DNA of 64,000 nt from JBEKHT01 sp049511715 (GCA_049511715.1 JBEKXU010000003.1:1-64000); one strand, 5' to 3'. Positions 1 through 8,672 are shown, counted from the stretch's first letter. Notes: generated by a model from the sequence alone, not told the origin. Program-made: numbers and translations.

Positions 1-49
1 CATGGTCCGCTTCGAACATCCCACGCTGAGGCGATCGCTTCCCAAGCAT
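1..49 (-). CDS. N-terminal fragment of a probable IS1182-type transposase (runs off the left edge)
   Basis: Only the first 16 codons are in the window, reading MLGKRSPQRGMFEADH from an ATG at 49. The ATG is preceded on the same strand by AGGAGG at a normal distance. From memory, IS1182-family DDE transposases often open with a similar MLGKR.PQRGLFEAD motif, so this is probably the start of such an element sitting just downstream of mutS2. A 10-bp inverted repeat (47-56 with 92-101) lies over the start and could belong to the element end. Too little is visible to confirm family or integrity. Confidence 0.45.
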   Translation of the reverse strand, partial: MLGKRSPQRGMFEADH

Positions 50-117
50 CAAGCCCTCCTGCTTCCTCATGGATCAACACCTGGGCTTGATGGTCGATTC
101 ACTTTTCGGCCGGACTT

Positions 118-2526
118 CTAGGCTTGCAGGTTCACCAGGGTGACACCTTCTCCGCCCTCGTTTTCGGCAGCGATGTCCGTCGAAGCCACAAGGGGGTGGT
201 GCCCGAGCAGTTCGCGCACGGCTTTGCGCAGGCGTCCGCTCCCCTTGCCATGGATGATTCGCACCCAAGGTAGCTTGGCGGCAAAGGCCGCGTCCAGGTA
301 GCGTTCGATCTCGAGCGTCGCCTCCTCGACCGTTTTCCCCCGCAGGTCCAGTTCAATCCCCGGGGAGGGAAAGCTCGGGACCTCCAGAGAAGACTCGGCC
401 AAGGATCCAGGCGGAGTCGGCGCCTCCGGTTGGGCCGTCTCCTGCCGTTCCAGGTCGCGAAGTTCGGCCCGGATGCGGAGCATGCCAGCCTGCACCTCAA
501 CCTGGTCGCCGGATCGAGCTACAAGCTGGCCGGTCATTCCCAGGCGGCGCAGCCGCACGCGATCCCCGATCTGGGGTACACCGCGCCCTCCGCCGACCCC
601 AGGAAGTTCTACCGGCGGAGCCGCTTCCTCGAGGCCCTTTTCGAGCTGCTCGAGTTTGTCCTGGGACTGAGTGAGTAGGGCGGCCTTGTTTGCGGAAGAA
701 AGATTCTGCAACGTGCGGCGAACCTCCCTCAGTTCGGAGCGGACTTCGTTGACCTCCCGGGCCGCCTGGCGGCGGGCTTCTTCGATCAACCGCTCGCGTT
801 CGTCCTCGATGCGGCTTAGGTGCCTGGCCAGGTCCTGCTCCCTCTGGCTTACCTCTCTGCGCGCCGCCGCCGCCTGTTTCCTCTCAGCCCGCAGGGCATC
901 CCGCTCGCGCTGGATTTCCTCCAACAGCTGCTCAACCTGCAGATCGGAAGAGGAGACCATTTCGCGGGCTTCTTGGAGAATCGGCGGGTTGAGCCCGAGG
1001 CGTCCGGCAATCGAAAGCGCATTGGACCTTCCTGGCACGCCGAGGGCCAAGTGATAAGTGGGAAGGAAGGTGTTCGGATCGAACTCGACGCTTGCGTTTT
1101 CGGCGCCCTCGTGGCTGTAGGCAAATGACTTGAGCTCCGGATAATGAGTTGCCACAAGGGTGGGAATCCTTCTGCGGATCAACTCGCTGAGGATGGCGCG
1201 GGCCAGTGCCGAGCCCTCCTGGGGATCGGTTCCGGCTCCGAGCTCATCGAGGATGACCAGGGAAAGAGAGCTGGCCATGCGGAGAATGCGGACGATCTGC
1301 TGAATGTGGGCCGAGAAGGTCGAAAGGGACTGCTGGATGGACTGCTCGTCACCGATGTCGGCCAGGAGGGAGTCAAAAACGGTCAGCTCGGACCCTGGTT
1401 CCGCCGGGATGTGAAGCCCGCATTGTGCCATAGCCGCGAGCAGGCCGGCGGTCTTGAGGGCCACGGTCTTGCCGCCGGTATTTGGACCGGTAATGACCAG
1501 CGCGGACACCCCCGGTCTCAGGACCAGATCGATTGGGACCACGGTCGCGGGGTCCAGCAGAGGGTGCCGCGCCCCAAGCAGGGTCAGAGGAGAAGGGCCA
1601 GGGGCAGGAGGCTGAGAGTGCGCGCGCGCCTCAGTTCCGGAAGCCCATCCCACCAGGGCCGGCTCGCAGGCCCCCATCGCCTCCGCAAGGTCGGCCTTGG
1701 CCAGGATCAGGTCCACCTGAGCCAGCGCTTCTGCGCTCTCGCTCATCTCCTCCCCGTGGCTGGCGACCATTCCCGAAAGTTCCGAGAGGATTCGTTCCAC
1801 CTCTTCCTGCTCGAGGAGCTGAAGCTCTCGCAAGCGGTTGTTCATTTCCACCGTGGCCAGGGGTTCGATAAAGAGCGTGGCTCCCGAGGCGGACTGGTCG
1901 TGGACGATGCCTCGCAGCCGGCCCTTGAACTCGGAGCGAAGAGGGACCACATAGCGTCCTTCTCGCTGAGTGATCAAGCTTTCCTGAAGATGAGCCGCGT
2001 GCTCACCCAGCAGGTGTTGCAACCTGGCCATCAGACGTTCATGCGTCCGGCCAAGTTCGCCTCGCAGGTCCGCCAGGCGCTGGGAGGCTTGATCCAGGAC
2101 CTTCCCTTCTTGGTCCAGGGCCCGGTCGATGCTGGAGGAAACCTGCGGGCTGTCGTGGAGTCTGGAGCCGATGTCTGCCAGGAGAGGGGCCTCTTGGCTG
2201 GCGCGGGTGAGGGCCCGGTTCAGAGAGCGTGCGGCTGAAAGGGTGGCGCGGATCTGCAAGAGATCATTGGGTGAAAGCCTGGCCCCCTTGCGGGCGGCCT
2301 CAACGAGCGGGCGGATCTCCCGCGCGCCGCCGAGGGATATCCCCTCTCGGGTCGCCAACAACCGCCTCGCCTGGCTGGTTTCCTGCAGTCGGCGAAGGAC
2401 CTCCTGAGGGTCGCTGGAGGGGGCGAGCTGAAGAGCAAGTTCCCTGCCGCCGGAAAAGGAAGTTCGCCCGGCCAGACGCTCTAGAATGCTGAACAGCTCA
2501 AGGGCCTTCAGGGACTTCTCGTCCAT
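118..2526 (-). CDS. mutS2: MutS2 family protein (Smr-domain ATPase)
   Basis: An 802-residue MutS2 homologue. This family binds branched or collided-ribosome substrates; it has been linked to suppression of recombination and, in Bacillus, to rescue of collided ribosomes, and not to mismatch repair. Visible parts in order: an N-terminal helical lever/clamp region (about 1-300), the P-loop GPNTGGKT at 347-354, the Walker B/ABC part with LVILDELGAGTDP, a long charged coiled coil, and a C-terminal Smr domain with LDLRGKTVEEA and IIHGKGSGRLRKAV. The frame stays open 131 codons further upstream, but that stretch overlaps the PAP2 gene and is not protein-like, so the ATG before DEKSLKALELF is chosen. 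It is the last gene of a minus-strand run, 47 bases after the PAP2 gene. Confidence 0.93.
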   Translation of the reverse strand: MDEKSLKALELFSILERLAGRTSFSGGRELALQLAPSSDPQEVLRRLQETSQARRLLATREGISLGGAREIRPLVEAARKGARLSPNDLLQIRATLSAARSLNRALTRASQEAPLLADIGSRLHDSPQVSSSIDRALDQEGKVLDQASQRLADLRGELGRTHERLMARLQHLLGEHAAHLQESLITQREGRYVVPLRSEFKGRLRGIVHDQSASGATLFIEPLATVEMNNRLRELQLLEQEEVERILSELSGMVASHGEEMSESAEALAQVDLILAKADLAEAMGACEPALVGWASGTEARAHSQPPAPGPSPLTLLGARHPLLDPATVVPIDLVLRPGVSALVITGPNTGGKTVALKTAGLLAAMAQCGLHIPAEPGSELTVFDSLLADIGDEQSIQQSLSTFSAHIQQIVRILRMASSLSLVILDELGAGTDPQEGSALARAILSELIRRRIPTLVATHYPELKSFAYSHEGAENASVEFDPNTFLPTYHLALGVPGRSNALSIAGRLGLNPPILQEAREMVSSSDLQVEQLLEEIQRERDALRAERKQAAAARREVSQREQDLARHLSRIEDERERLIEEARRQAAREVNEVRSELREVRRTLQNLSSANKAALLTQSQDKLEQLEKGLEEAAPPVELPGVGGGRGVPQIGDRVRLRRLGMTGQLVARSGDQVEVQAGMLRIRAELRDLERQETAQPEAPTPPGSLAESSLEVPSFPSPGIELDLRGKTVEEATLEIERYLDAAFAAKLPWVRIIHGKGSGRLRKAVRELLGHHPLVASTDIAAENEGGEGVTLVNLQA

Positions 2527-2573
2527 CTTGATCGTCGAGGAGAATTGCCCTCGGAAAGCCGCCGGGGCAAGTG

Positions 2574-3080
2574 CTAGATCACGAGAACCACGAGGGCTCC
2601 CATCAGGAGACCCAGGATCGTGCCACCCAGGGCATCCGACAAATAGTGGACGCCCATCGCAACTCGAGAAAGGGAGACGAGCGGAGCCCACACGAGGAGC
2701 AGGGCGGCCAACCAGAGGGGGCCCACAGAACAGCAAACCACAAAGAGCATCGTCATGCGCGCCGCGTGACCCGAGGGGAACGAATGCGGATCGCTGGCCC
2801 GGTAGAGCCAGCCCCAATCTCCTGCGGGCCTTCTCCGGCGGACCACGATTTTGATGGCCATCACGACCAGAGCGGTACTGGCAATACCCAGGAGCATGGT
2901 CAGCGCGCGCCAGCGCCACAGCCCGGGATCCAGCCAGGCCGTCGCCACCAAGGCCGCGCCCCAGAACCAGCTGTCTCCCGAATGGGCAAGCCCGATGCAG
3001 ACCGTCCGCAGCACGCCAGGGGTCTCGCCGACCCGCAGGCGGGTCGTCAGGCGGTTGTCCAGCAGAAGCAGGGGTTGCAT
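2574..3080 (-). CDS. PAP2-family membrane phosphatase
   Basis: About 168 residues with the full type-2 phosphatidic acid phosphatase signature: KIVVRRRRP (motif 1), PSGHAARM (motif 2) and SRVAMGVHYLSD (motif 3 with the catalytic histidine and aspartate). Hydrophobic stretches before, between and after the motifs fit a five- to six-helix membrane enzyme whose active site faces outward. Likely substrates are lipid phosphates such as phosphatidic acid or undecaprenyl pyrophosphate, which the sequence cannot separate. The ATG at 3080 (MQPLLLLDNRL) is preferred because an earlier ATG at 3167 would run 70 bases into the nucleotidyltransferase gene. The two genes are 16 bases apart and probably co-transcribed. 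Confidence 0.85.
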   Translation of the reverse strand: MQPLLLLDNRLTTRLRVGETPGVLRTVCIGLAHSGDSWFWGAALVATAWLDPGLWRWRALTMLLGIASTALVVMAIKIVVRRRRPAGDWGWLYRASDPHSFPSGHAARMTMLFVVCCSVGPLWLAALLLVWAPLVSLSRVAMGVHYLSDALGGTILGLLMGALVVLVI

Positions 3081-3096
3081 CACCGATCTGTCCAGG

Positions 3097-3882
3097 TCAG
3101 GTGGCTGCGGCCTCCAAGTCCCGCCGAACCAGGTCATACTGGACGGGCTTGTCGACATCCATGCCAATCTCCGCGTAAGGAGACAATAACACCCGACCCT
3201 TTACTCCCAGGCGCTGGCTCACCATGGCCTCGGCCCGGGCCGCCGACAGCCGGCGCAGGACCAGTAGGAAAAGCAAGTCGTAACCGAGCAAGCTGGCCTG
3301 ATGCATAGGGCTCTTGCGAGCCGCAATCAGACGTCTCCAAAGCTCTACGTTCTCGGTGGCAGTTGAAGTGCGCACCACGCATACATCGCCGCCGCAAACC
3401 CGCATCTCTTGGAGGTGAGTGTAGGTGCGGCGCGAGCCGGGGAACCGGCGCTCCATGACGCGGTCCTCGACAATGGGATAGTAGAGATCATCGTCTGTCC
3501 GCATCGCGGTATCGACGGTCCAGTCCACCATGCTGGCAGTGATGGTGGGAATGTCGGAGCTCACGAGCAGGGCATGCCGCGATCCCGGATTGAGACGCAG
3601 CACCTCACGCATGCCGGTCAGGACGTTCTCCAGCAGTCCCCCCTGATTTGGCAGGAACGAGGCGATCTTGGGCATCGGCGGGAGGCTCTCCTTCTCAAGG
3701 CCGATCACGACGACCTTGCCGACGCGCGACGATCCTTCCAGGGCCTCCAAAACCCACTGAATCATGGGTTTTCCCACGAGACGCAAGAGAGCCTTGGGCT
3801 GCCCCTGAGTCAGGAGGTAGAGGGGCTCGCCCGGCTTTGGGATTCCCCCGGCGGTGACCACGGCATCCAGTACCTCAGACAT
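3097..3882 (-). CDS. MobA-like nucleotidyltransferase domain protein
   Basis: A 261-residue protein beginning MSEVLDAVVTAGG, the glycine-rich opening of nucleotide-sugar pyrophosphorylases and MobA-like NTP transferases. It is followed by PKALLRLVGKPMIQWVLEAL (the K-P-M substrate loop) and a central SSDIPTIT that matches the metal-binding aspartate strand. It should transfer a nucleotidyl group to a sugar phosphate or cofactor, but the acceptor is unknown. The start is set by GGGAGGAACA just ahead of the ATG at 3882; a TTG six codons upstream lies inside that Shine-Dalgarno. Its neighbour is a lipid phosphatase, so a role in polyprenyl or cell-envelope metabolism is possible but only inferred. 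Confidence 0.72.
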   Translation of the reverse strand: MSEVLDAVVTAGGIPKPGEPLYLLTQGQPKALLRLVGKPMIQWVLEALEGSSRVGKVVVIGLEKESLPPMPKIASFLPNQGGLLENVLTGMREVLRLNPGSRHALLVSSDIPTITASMVDWTVDTAMRTDDDLYYPIVEDRVMERRFPGSRRTYTHLQEMRVCGGDVCVVRTSTATENVELWRRLIAARKSPMHQASLLGYDLLFLLVLRRLSAARAEAMVSQRLGVKGRVLLSPYAEIGMDVDKPVQYDLVRRDLEAAAT

Positions 3883-3913
3883 TGTTCCTCCCTCCCGCAA
3901 CCCGAGGCCCCTT

Positions 3914-4816
3914 CTACTTGCCCAGGTCCTGGATTTGCGGTTCCATCTTCAACTCCGCGAGCATAGTCTCCAGCTCTTGCTCGGTGAGCACGCGCCCTTT
4001 TCCGGATGCGGCGACCAGGGCCGCCTCCATCATATTCGTCCCAAAAGAACGGCCGTCAAACACGGGGGTGGTAGTCACCAGATACCGTACCCCGGCGTTG
4101 CGGAACAACTCCACGTCCTGGGCCGTGGTGGTGTTCGTGCAAATGACCTTGCCCGTCAGCAAGTCCGGCATGTGCCGCTTGATGTAATGGCAGTCGCCTG
4201 CAATCACGCCGGCCCAGTCATACCACTGAGTGAACTTGGGGATCCTCTTCTCCTGTTCCTCTCCGGTCGGGTAGACCCACTTGAACGGCAGGTGCCCCGC
4301 TACGGGCATCAGCACGCTGGCGAACCGCTTCATTTGGGCAGTTGTGTGCAGAGGGATGGGAATCCCCAGGGCAAACATGAGGTCTCCAAACACACACTCA
4401 TAGCGAGCTTGGACAAAGGACAGGGACATCCCCCAGCGGTCGGCCCCTCCCGTCATCAGGCAGCGCTTGGGCTGGATCTGCGCTCCAATTCGCGCTTCCA
4501 TGAACTGGGCGACGCGCCCCTCCAGCGTGTTCTTCAAGCCCGCGCCGTCCACGAGCGGAGTTTTCTTTACGTACCGAATCATGGGTTGCACCGAATACAA
4601 CGGATACCATTTGCGGTCGACCATCAGGCCAAGGTCGGCGCCGCCCAAACCGAAAGCATCCACTTTGCCGTCCAGGTCCCGGAACAGTTCGGCCGCCTTC
4701 TGCATATCTCCGTCCGTGCCGACCCGTTCAATCCGGACCTGCTCCCCCAGAAGACTGATTTCGACCGCCTTATCCCGCTTAGAAGATCCAATGCTGATGC
4801 TGACCGCGCGCTTCAT
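3914..4816 (-). CDS. Conserved protein, quinate 5-dehydrogenase-like annotation family
   Basis: 300 residues starting MKRAVSISIGSSKRDKAVEI, with IGSDG-like text (RVGTDGDMQKA) and a GKVDAFGLGGADLG motif. From memory, closely similar proteins in Chloroflexota, Firmicutes and Cyanobacteria are labelled quinate 5-dehydrogenase or hypothetical. I do not see a convincing shikimate/quinate dehydrogenase active site, so the reaction is unproven. There is no signal peptide or membrane segment. The start has GGGGAGAGGACAGC directly upstream. It is followed 31 bases later by the nucleotidyltransferase gene, and a decayed MFS gene sits upstream. Confidence 0.6.
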   Translation of the reverse strand: MKRAVSISIGSSKRDKAVEISLLGEQVRIERVGTDGDMQKAAELFRDLDGKVDAFGLGGADLGLMVDRKWYPLYSVQPMIRYVKKTPLVDGAGLKNTLEGRVAQFMEARIGAQIQPKRCLMTGGADRWGMSLSFVQARYECVFGDLMFALGIPIPLHTTAQMKRFASVLMPVAGHLPFKWVYPTGEEQEKRIPKFTQWYDWAGVIAGDCHYIKRHMPDLLTGKVICTNTTTAQDVELFRNAGVRYLVTTTPVFDGRSFGTNMMEAALVAASGKGRVLTEQELETMLAELKMEPQIQDLGK

Positions 4817-4896
4817 GCTGTCCTCTCCCCGTTGGTCCTAGCTTTCTTTTCTTGACTGCCGCCTCTCAGGCGGCGCCGGACCCTCCGACCTGCGTC

Positions 4897-5365
4897 CTAC
4901 GGTGCCGGAGATTGGATCCGGACGTGGGTGTGGGAAAAATCCTCCTGCCCGACGGGAGGTTCTTCGCCGCTATAGTGGCGCACTTCGGGCGTGGTGGCTG
5001 CAACCCAGCCGGTCGCCAGGAGCGATCCCATCCCACCGATCACGACGGAAATCACTGCCCCAAACCAATGCGCGACCAAGCCGGCCTCCAGCTCCCCCAG
5101 CTGCCATTCCGCTTTGGGTCATCACCATCAGCCGGCGGCGGTCCATCGCATCCGCCATCAGGCCGCTGATCAGGCTGAACCCAGTCATCGGCACGAGGCG
5201 GGTGAGGCCGATCAGCCCCAAGTCCATAGGGCTGTGGGTGATCGCGTAGATCTGCCACAAGAGGGCGGCGGACTGCATCTGTGAGCCGGCGGTCGAAATC
5301 AGCTGTCCGAACCAAAGCAATCGAAAGTCGCGGTAGCCGAGAGCGACAAGGGAATCTCCTCTCAT
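4897..5365 (-). pseudogene. Decayed MFS transporter (EntS-like), middle deleted
   Basis: The first ~85 codons from the ATG at 5365 are a clear MFS N-terminus (GYRDFRLLWFGQLISTAGSQ, then the motif-A-like GLMADAMDRRRLM). The frame then becomes arginine/glycine-rich nonsense. In another minus-strand frame at about 5079-4897 a typical MFS C-terminus resumes (VAHWFGAVISVVIGGMGSLL) and ends at a stop. Roughly ten transmembrane helices are missing, so an internal deletion plus frame change has destroyed the gene. The start codon overlaps the nadE stop, so the parent gene was translationally coupled to nadE. The N-terminal stub may still be translated. Confidence 0.8.
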
Positions 5366-6195
5366 GTTCCCCAGTCACGCAGATAGAGAAAGTCGTATCC
5401 AATCGTGCGATTGCTGAGCTTGGCGATCGGGGCAGGCACCCGCTTGAACTGGCTTTGCCGAACGCGCTCGACTACCTTGCCCACAAATGCGCGATCGAAT
5501 CCGGCCTCCACGCACTCCGCGGGGCTGTAGCGTTCGTCCACCAGTAGGTACAGCAGTTGATCCACCTGATCGTAGGTGAACCCCAGTTCCCCCTCGTCGG
5601 TCTGGCCCTGCCAGAGATCGGCCGTCGGGGCTTTCGCCACAATGTGATCCGGGACCCCCACCGCGCGCGCCAATTGCCGCACCTGGTTCTTGTACAGATC
5701 GCCGATCGGGTTCAGCCCGCAGGCTGAGTCCCCATAAAGGGTGGTGTAACCCAAAAGGATTTCTGTCTTGTTCCCGGTTCCCACCACAATCTTTCCCTGG
5801 GCTGCGGATTGATCATAGAGGACGATCATTCGAGCCCGGGCCATGATGTTGCCACGCCTGCGCTGGTCTGCCTCCGGGAACTTGGCCAGGAGGGCCTCCA
5901 CCATGGGGGTGATCTCTACCGTCAGGCCGCGGACACCGGAAAGGCGCACGATCTCCTCAGCGTCCCGGAGAGAATCGGGAGAGGAAGTGCGGTAGGGCAT
6001 CAGCACGGCCAGAACTTTCTGGGGGCCCAGAGCCTGCGCGCACAGGAAGCAGGAGAGGGACGAGTCGACGCCGCCGGAAACCCCTACGACCGCCCCGTCC
6101 AGGCCGGTGCGTTCAATCTCCTGGCACAAGAAGGAGACCAGAATCTTGCGTACCAGGCCCGTGTCGATTTGAAGGCTGGAAAGAAAGTCGTGCAT
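5362..6195 (-). CDS. nadE: NAD+ synthase (synthetase domain only)
   Basis: A 277-residue ATP pyrophosphatase of the NadE family, which amidates nicotinic acid adenine dinucleotide to NAD+. It shows the PPi-binding loop SGGVDSS, GTGNKTEILLGY, and KAPTADLWQGQTDEGELGF, all hallmark NadE segments. No glutaminase domain is attached; a nitrilase-family gene lies 62 bases upstream on the same strand and probably supplies ammonia. The frame is open 92 codons upstream of the chosen ATG at 6195, but that extension overlaps the nitrilase gene and is low complexity. The stop overlaps the start of the decayed MFS gene. Confidence 0.92.
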   Translation of the reverse strand: MHDFLSSLQIDTGLVRKILVSFLCQEIERTGLDGAVVGVSGGVDSSLSCFLCAQALGPQKVLAVLMPYRTSSPDSLRDAEEIVRLSGVRGLTVEITPMVEALLAKFPEADQRRRGNIMARARMIVLYDQSAAQGKIVVGTGNKTEILLGYTTLYGDSACGLNPIGDLYKNQVRQLARAVGVPDHIVAKAPTADLWQGQTDEGELGFTYDQVDQLLYLLVDERYSPAECVEAGFDRAFVGKVVERVRQSQFKRVPAPIAKLSNRTIGYDFLYLRDWGT

Positions 6196-6257
6196 GGTCC
6201 CCTTTCCCGGGCGGGCCAGGGAATGACGGGCCGGTCGGACTGGCCGGGTCGCGGGAA

Positions 6258-7130
6258 CTATCCGAAGTTGTTGGGCGGTCCGCCCTGCGCCCGGACCCGC
6301 TGCAACTCGCGCAGTACGAGCTCTGTGCGCTCGTCGCGAAGAAGAGGCAGCCGCGCTCGAGTGCGATGAAGCTGGTTCAGGTCCAGGTCCACCCTGGTCA
6401 AAGACTCCTCGTGGAAGGGAGCCCGAGCCACCCGCCGGCCGTTCGGGTCGAATACGGTCGAACCGCCCCAAAAATTCAGGCCGTCTTCAAAGCCCACCTT
6501 GTTCGTGTGGGCCACAAAGGAGGTGAAAAGGCTGGCATAGGATTGGTTGACTTGCTCCACCCACCAGGCGCTTTCCAGAACCCCTTCCTGATAAAGACCG
6601 CGACCGGGGGAGGATGACATGAAGAGGAGAATGTCAGCTCCGTCCAGCCAGAGCAGGTAGGGAGGCGAGGCGTGCCAGAAGTCCTCGCAGATCAGCAGGC
6701 CCATCCGCCCCCAGCGGGTGTCGAAAGCTCGGACCTGGTCTCCCGAGGCGAAAAACCTTCCCTCATCAAACAGCCCATAGGTAGGGAGATAGACCTTGCG
6801 GTGAACGTGAACAACCTGTCCCCGGGACAGGTAGGCGCCCGCAATAAAAAACCGATTTCGGCGGTCTTCCTCGACGAATCCGACCACCAAGTCAATGCTC
6901 ATGCTCTCGCGCAGGAGAACCGAGAAGACGGGGTCATCTTCTACCGGGCGGCAGGCGACTGTGGAGGCCAGATCTTGAAGGACGTAGCCCGTCAAAGAGA
7001 GTTCGGGGAAGAGGATCAGCTCGGCTCCCTGTCGGCGCGCCTCCCGTGCCAGCTGGATGTGTTTCTCCAGATTCCCTGCGACATTACCGAGCAGGGTGGA
7101 CATCTGAGCGAGGGCGAGGGGGAGTCTCAC
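6258..7130 (-). CDS. Nitrilase-superfamily amidohydrolase, probable glutaminase partner of NadE
   Basis: 290 residues of the carbon-nitrogen hydrolase fold with the Glu-Lys-Cys triad visible: E43 in FPELSLTGY, K112 in HRKVYLPTYG and C148 in LLICEDFWHA. The GLFDEGRFF segment after the lysine resembles the glutaminase domain of glutamine-dependent NAD synthetases, and nadE follows immediately. The simplest reading is a split two-gene NadE. The GTG at 7130 is favoured as start: a TGGTATCAT extended -10 lies 7 bases upstream, so the transcript would begin at or next to this codon. An upstream in-frame ATG at 7202 would lie upstream of that promoter. Confidence 0.87.
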   Translation of the reverse strand: MRLPLALAQMSTLLGNVAGNLEKHIQLAREARRQGAELILFPELSLTGYVLQDLASTVACRPVEDDPVFSVLLRESMSIDLVVGFVEEDRRNRFFIAGAYLSRGQVVHVHRKVYLPTYGLFDEGRFFASGDQVRAFDTRWGRMGLLICEDFWHASPPYLLWLDGADILLFMSSSPGRGLYQEGVLESAWWVEQVNQSYASLFTSFVAHTNKVGFEDGLNFWGGSTVFDPNGRRVARAPFHEESLTRVDLDLNQLHRTRARLPLLRDERTELVLRELQRVRAQGGPPNNFG

Positions 7131-7136
7131 GCGCCC

Positions 7137-7145
7137 ATGATACCA
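7137..7145 (-). promoter_or_regulatory. Extended -10 promoter, apparently leaderless, for the nitrilase-nadE operon
   Basis: On the minus strand the sequence reads TGGTATCAT, an extended -10 (TGn followed by TATCAT, one mismatch to TATAAT). Counting the usual 6-7 bases places the transcription start at about 7130, which is the first base of the chosen GTG codon. No good -35 is seen. Leaderless initiation is inference. Confidence 0.5.
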
Positions 7146-7927
7146 CGGTGGATGGGGCTGAGCAATTCCTCTTGCAAAGTTGAACGCGAATGCCACGGCC
7201 ATCCGCCCCGCGCAGGCTGGTTATAATGGCTCAGAGGTGGGCTGCGAGGCGTCTTGGCGTGGAATGCAATCGGCCCGGTATCCAGCAGGCTCCCGGTTCT
7301 AGTTGTCGTAACTCGCCTGGACCCAAGGAGGGGAAAGGCCCTGCTACCCTGGAGGTTCTTGGGCCGCCACGGCGCGATGACCAATGAGAATCATCCGGTT
7401 CTTGGTTCAGTGCCAACAGGAACGCCTGCGGACAGGACGGTCGAGAGCCGGGGCCGGTTGATCCGAGTTGCCTTCCTGCATCTGTGGAAAACTGGCAGTT
7501 TCACCCACCCCAACTTGGGCTGTCGGATCGTCGAGACGATCGAGCGCACAGCGCAGGAGGAGAGAAAGGCTGTCGGGAGGCAGGCGATGCGGGTGCCCAT
7601 CGCCTGTCCGGGCGCTCCACGCAGGCAACTCCGTCGCCTCCAAGGAACCCAAGAGGGCTGGGCGACCGATTACCTGTGGACCTGCCAGCGAACTCTGTCG
7701 AAGTCCAGTATGATGATCGCACGGACAGATTCGGGTTTCGCTAACGCAGGCCCGCCGGATTGAGTTAGCGATGCGGTTGAATGGGGCAAAGCTGAGACGG
7801 GCTCAGGCCGCAGTGGAACTACAGGTTTGATCAGGGGGAAAGCCGGGCGGTGTCAGGCGTGGGGACCCGGGGGGGCCGCTCCCCAGTGCCTCCATGGGAA
7901 CCCGAACCGGATTGACAAGGAGGGATC
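7146..7927. other. Intergenic region between divergent operons
   Basis: About 780 bases with only short, mutually overlapping frames and no recognisable protein. A TATAAT lies at 7222-7227 on the plus strand without a matching -35. No RNase P, tmRNA or 6S signature was found by eye. AAGGAGGGATC just before 7928 is the ribosome binding site of the nfeD-like gene. Confidence 0.5.
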
Positions 7928-8569
7928 ATGGCTTTGCCGTTCTTGCAATTCCTGCAGAACCCCGACGTGGTCTTTCTTTTTCTCTTGGTGGGGATCTGGG
8001 CAGGGACGTTTGCCATGGTAATTCCTGGCACCGGGTTGCTGGAGATCATCTCCGTATTCTGTCTGCTGGTCGTTGCGGCGGCTTCTCTGACCATCCCGCT
8101 CAACCTGTGGGCCATTGGCTTGTTGGTGCTGGGGGCCGCGGCCTTCGTCGCCGAGGTGTGGCGTCCGCGGCGCGGCCTACTGCTGCTCGCTGCGGTGATC
8201 TTCTTTTCTTTTGGGTCGGTGCTCCTTTTCCGCGGTCCGCAGAATATGGTCACGGGAGTCTCCTGGCCGTTGGCCGTAGGAGGCTCGGCGGTTTCCCTGG
8301 GTTTCTTCTGGTTCGTGGTTCAAAGAACAATGTTGGCCCATCGGAAACGGCCGGACTTGGATTTGGGCCGCCTGATTGGGCAGCTGGGGTTCACGGTCAC
8401 GGACGTGGATGGTCATGGCTCTGTCCAGGTGGCCAGCGAGCAGTGGAGCGCCCGGGCCGAGGCGCACCTCCCGGCGGGCACGAGGGTTGAGGTGGTCGGC
8501 CGCGAAGGACTCACCCTCCTGGTCCGGGCGGCGGGCGGGGACGAGGGGGGAGGCACGGCCCCGAGTTGA
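7928..8569 (+). CDS. NfeD-family membrane protein
   Basis: 213 residues: an N-terminal helix (about 12-32), two or three further helices up to residue about 125 (VFCLLVVAAASLTIPL, LLLLAAVIFFSFGSVLL, AVGGSAVSLGFFWFVV), then a soluble beta-rich C-terminal domain with GQLGFTVTDVDGHGSV and PAGTRVEVVGREGLTLLV, the OB-fold end typical of NfeD. NfeD proteins partner with SPFH/stomatin proteins in membrane quality control or microdomains, and an SPFH gene follows 103 bases downstream. No N-terminal serine protease domain is present, so this is the short NfeD type. Translation starts after AAGGAGGGATC. Confidence 0.88.
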   Translation: MALPFLQFLQNPDVVFLFLLVGIWAGTFAMVIPGTGLLEIISVFCLLVVAAASLTIPLNLWAIGLLVLGAAAFVAEVWRPRRGLLLLAAVIFFSFGSVLLFRGPQNMVTGVSWPLAVGGSAVSLGFFWFVVQRTMLAHRKRPDLDLGRLIGQLGFTVTDVDGHGSVQVASEQWSARAEAHLPAGTRVEVVGREGLTLLVRAAGGDEGGGTAPS

Positions 8570-8595
8570 TTCTGGGGCGCCGGGCCGAAGAGTGG

Positions 8596-8618
8596 GCCCG
8601 TGGAAGTCTTCCACGGGC
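8596..8618 (+). repeat. Perfect 10-bp hairpin between nfeD-like and SPFH genes
   Basis: Arms GCCCGTGGAA and TTCCACGGGC enclose a 3-base GTC loop. No T-run follows, so a classical terminator is unlikely. It may tune read-through or mRNA stability between the two partner genes. Confidence 0.6.
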
Positions 8619-8672
8619 GGATCAGTCCGGATCCGGGACAGGCGCGGATCCGGGTCAGCCAAGGAGGGATGG

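Noticed and set aside
1144..2238. A 364-codon plus-strand open frame opposite mutS2
   Set aside because: It is the antisense shadow of a strongly conserved MutS2 gene in GC-rich DNA and has no domain-like text.
7222..7227. TATAAT on the plus strand as a promoter for an unknown RNA
   Set aside because: No -35, the TG is out of register for an extended -10, and the following sequence matches no RNA family I could recognise.
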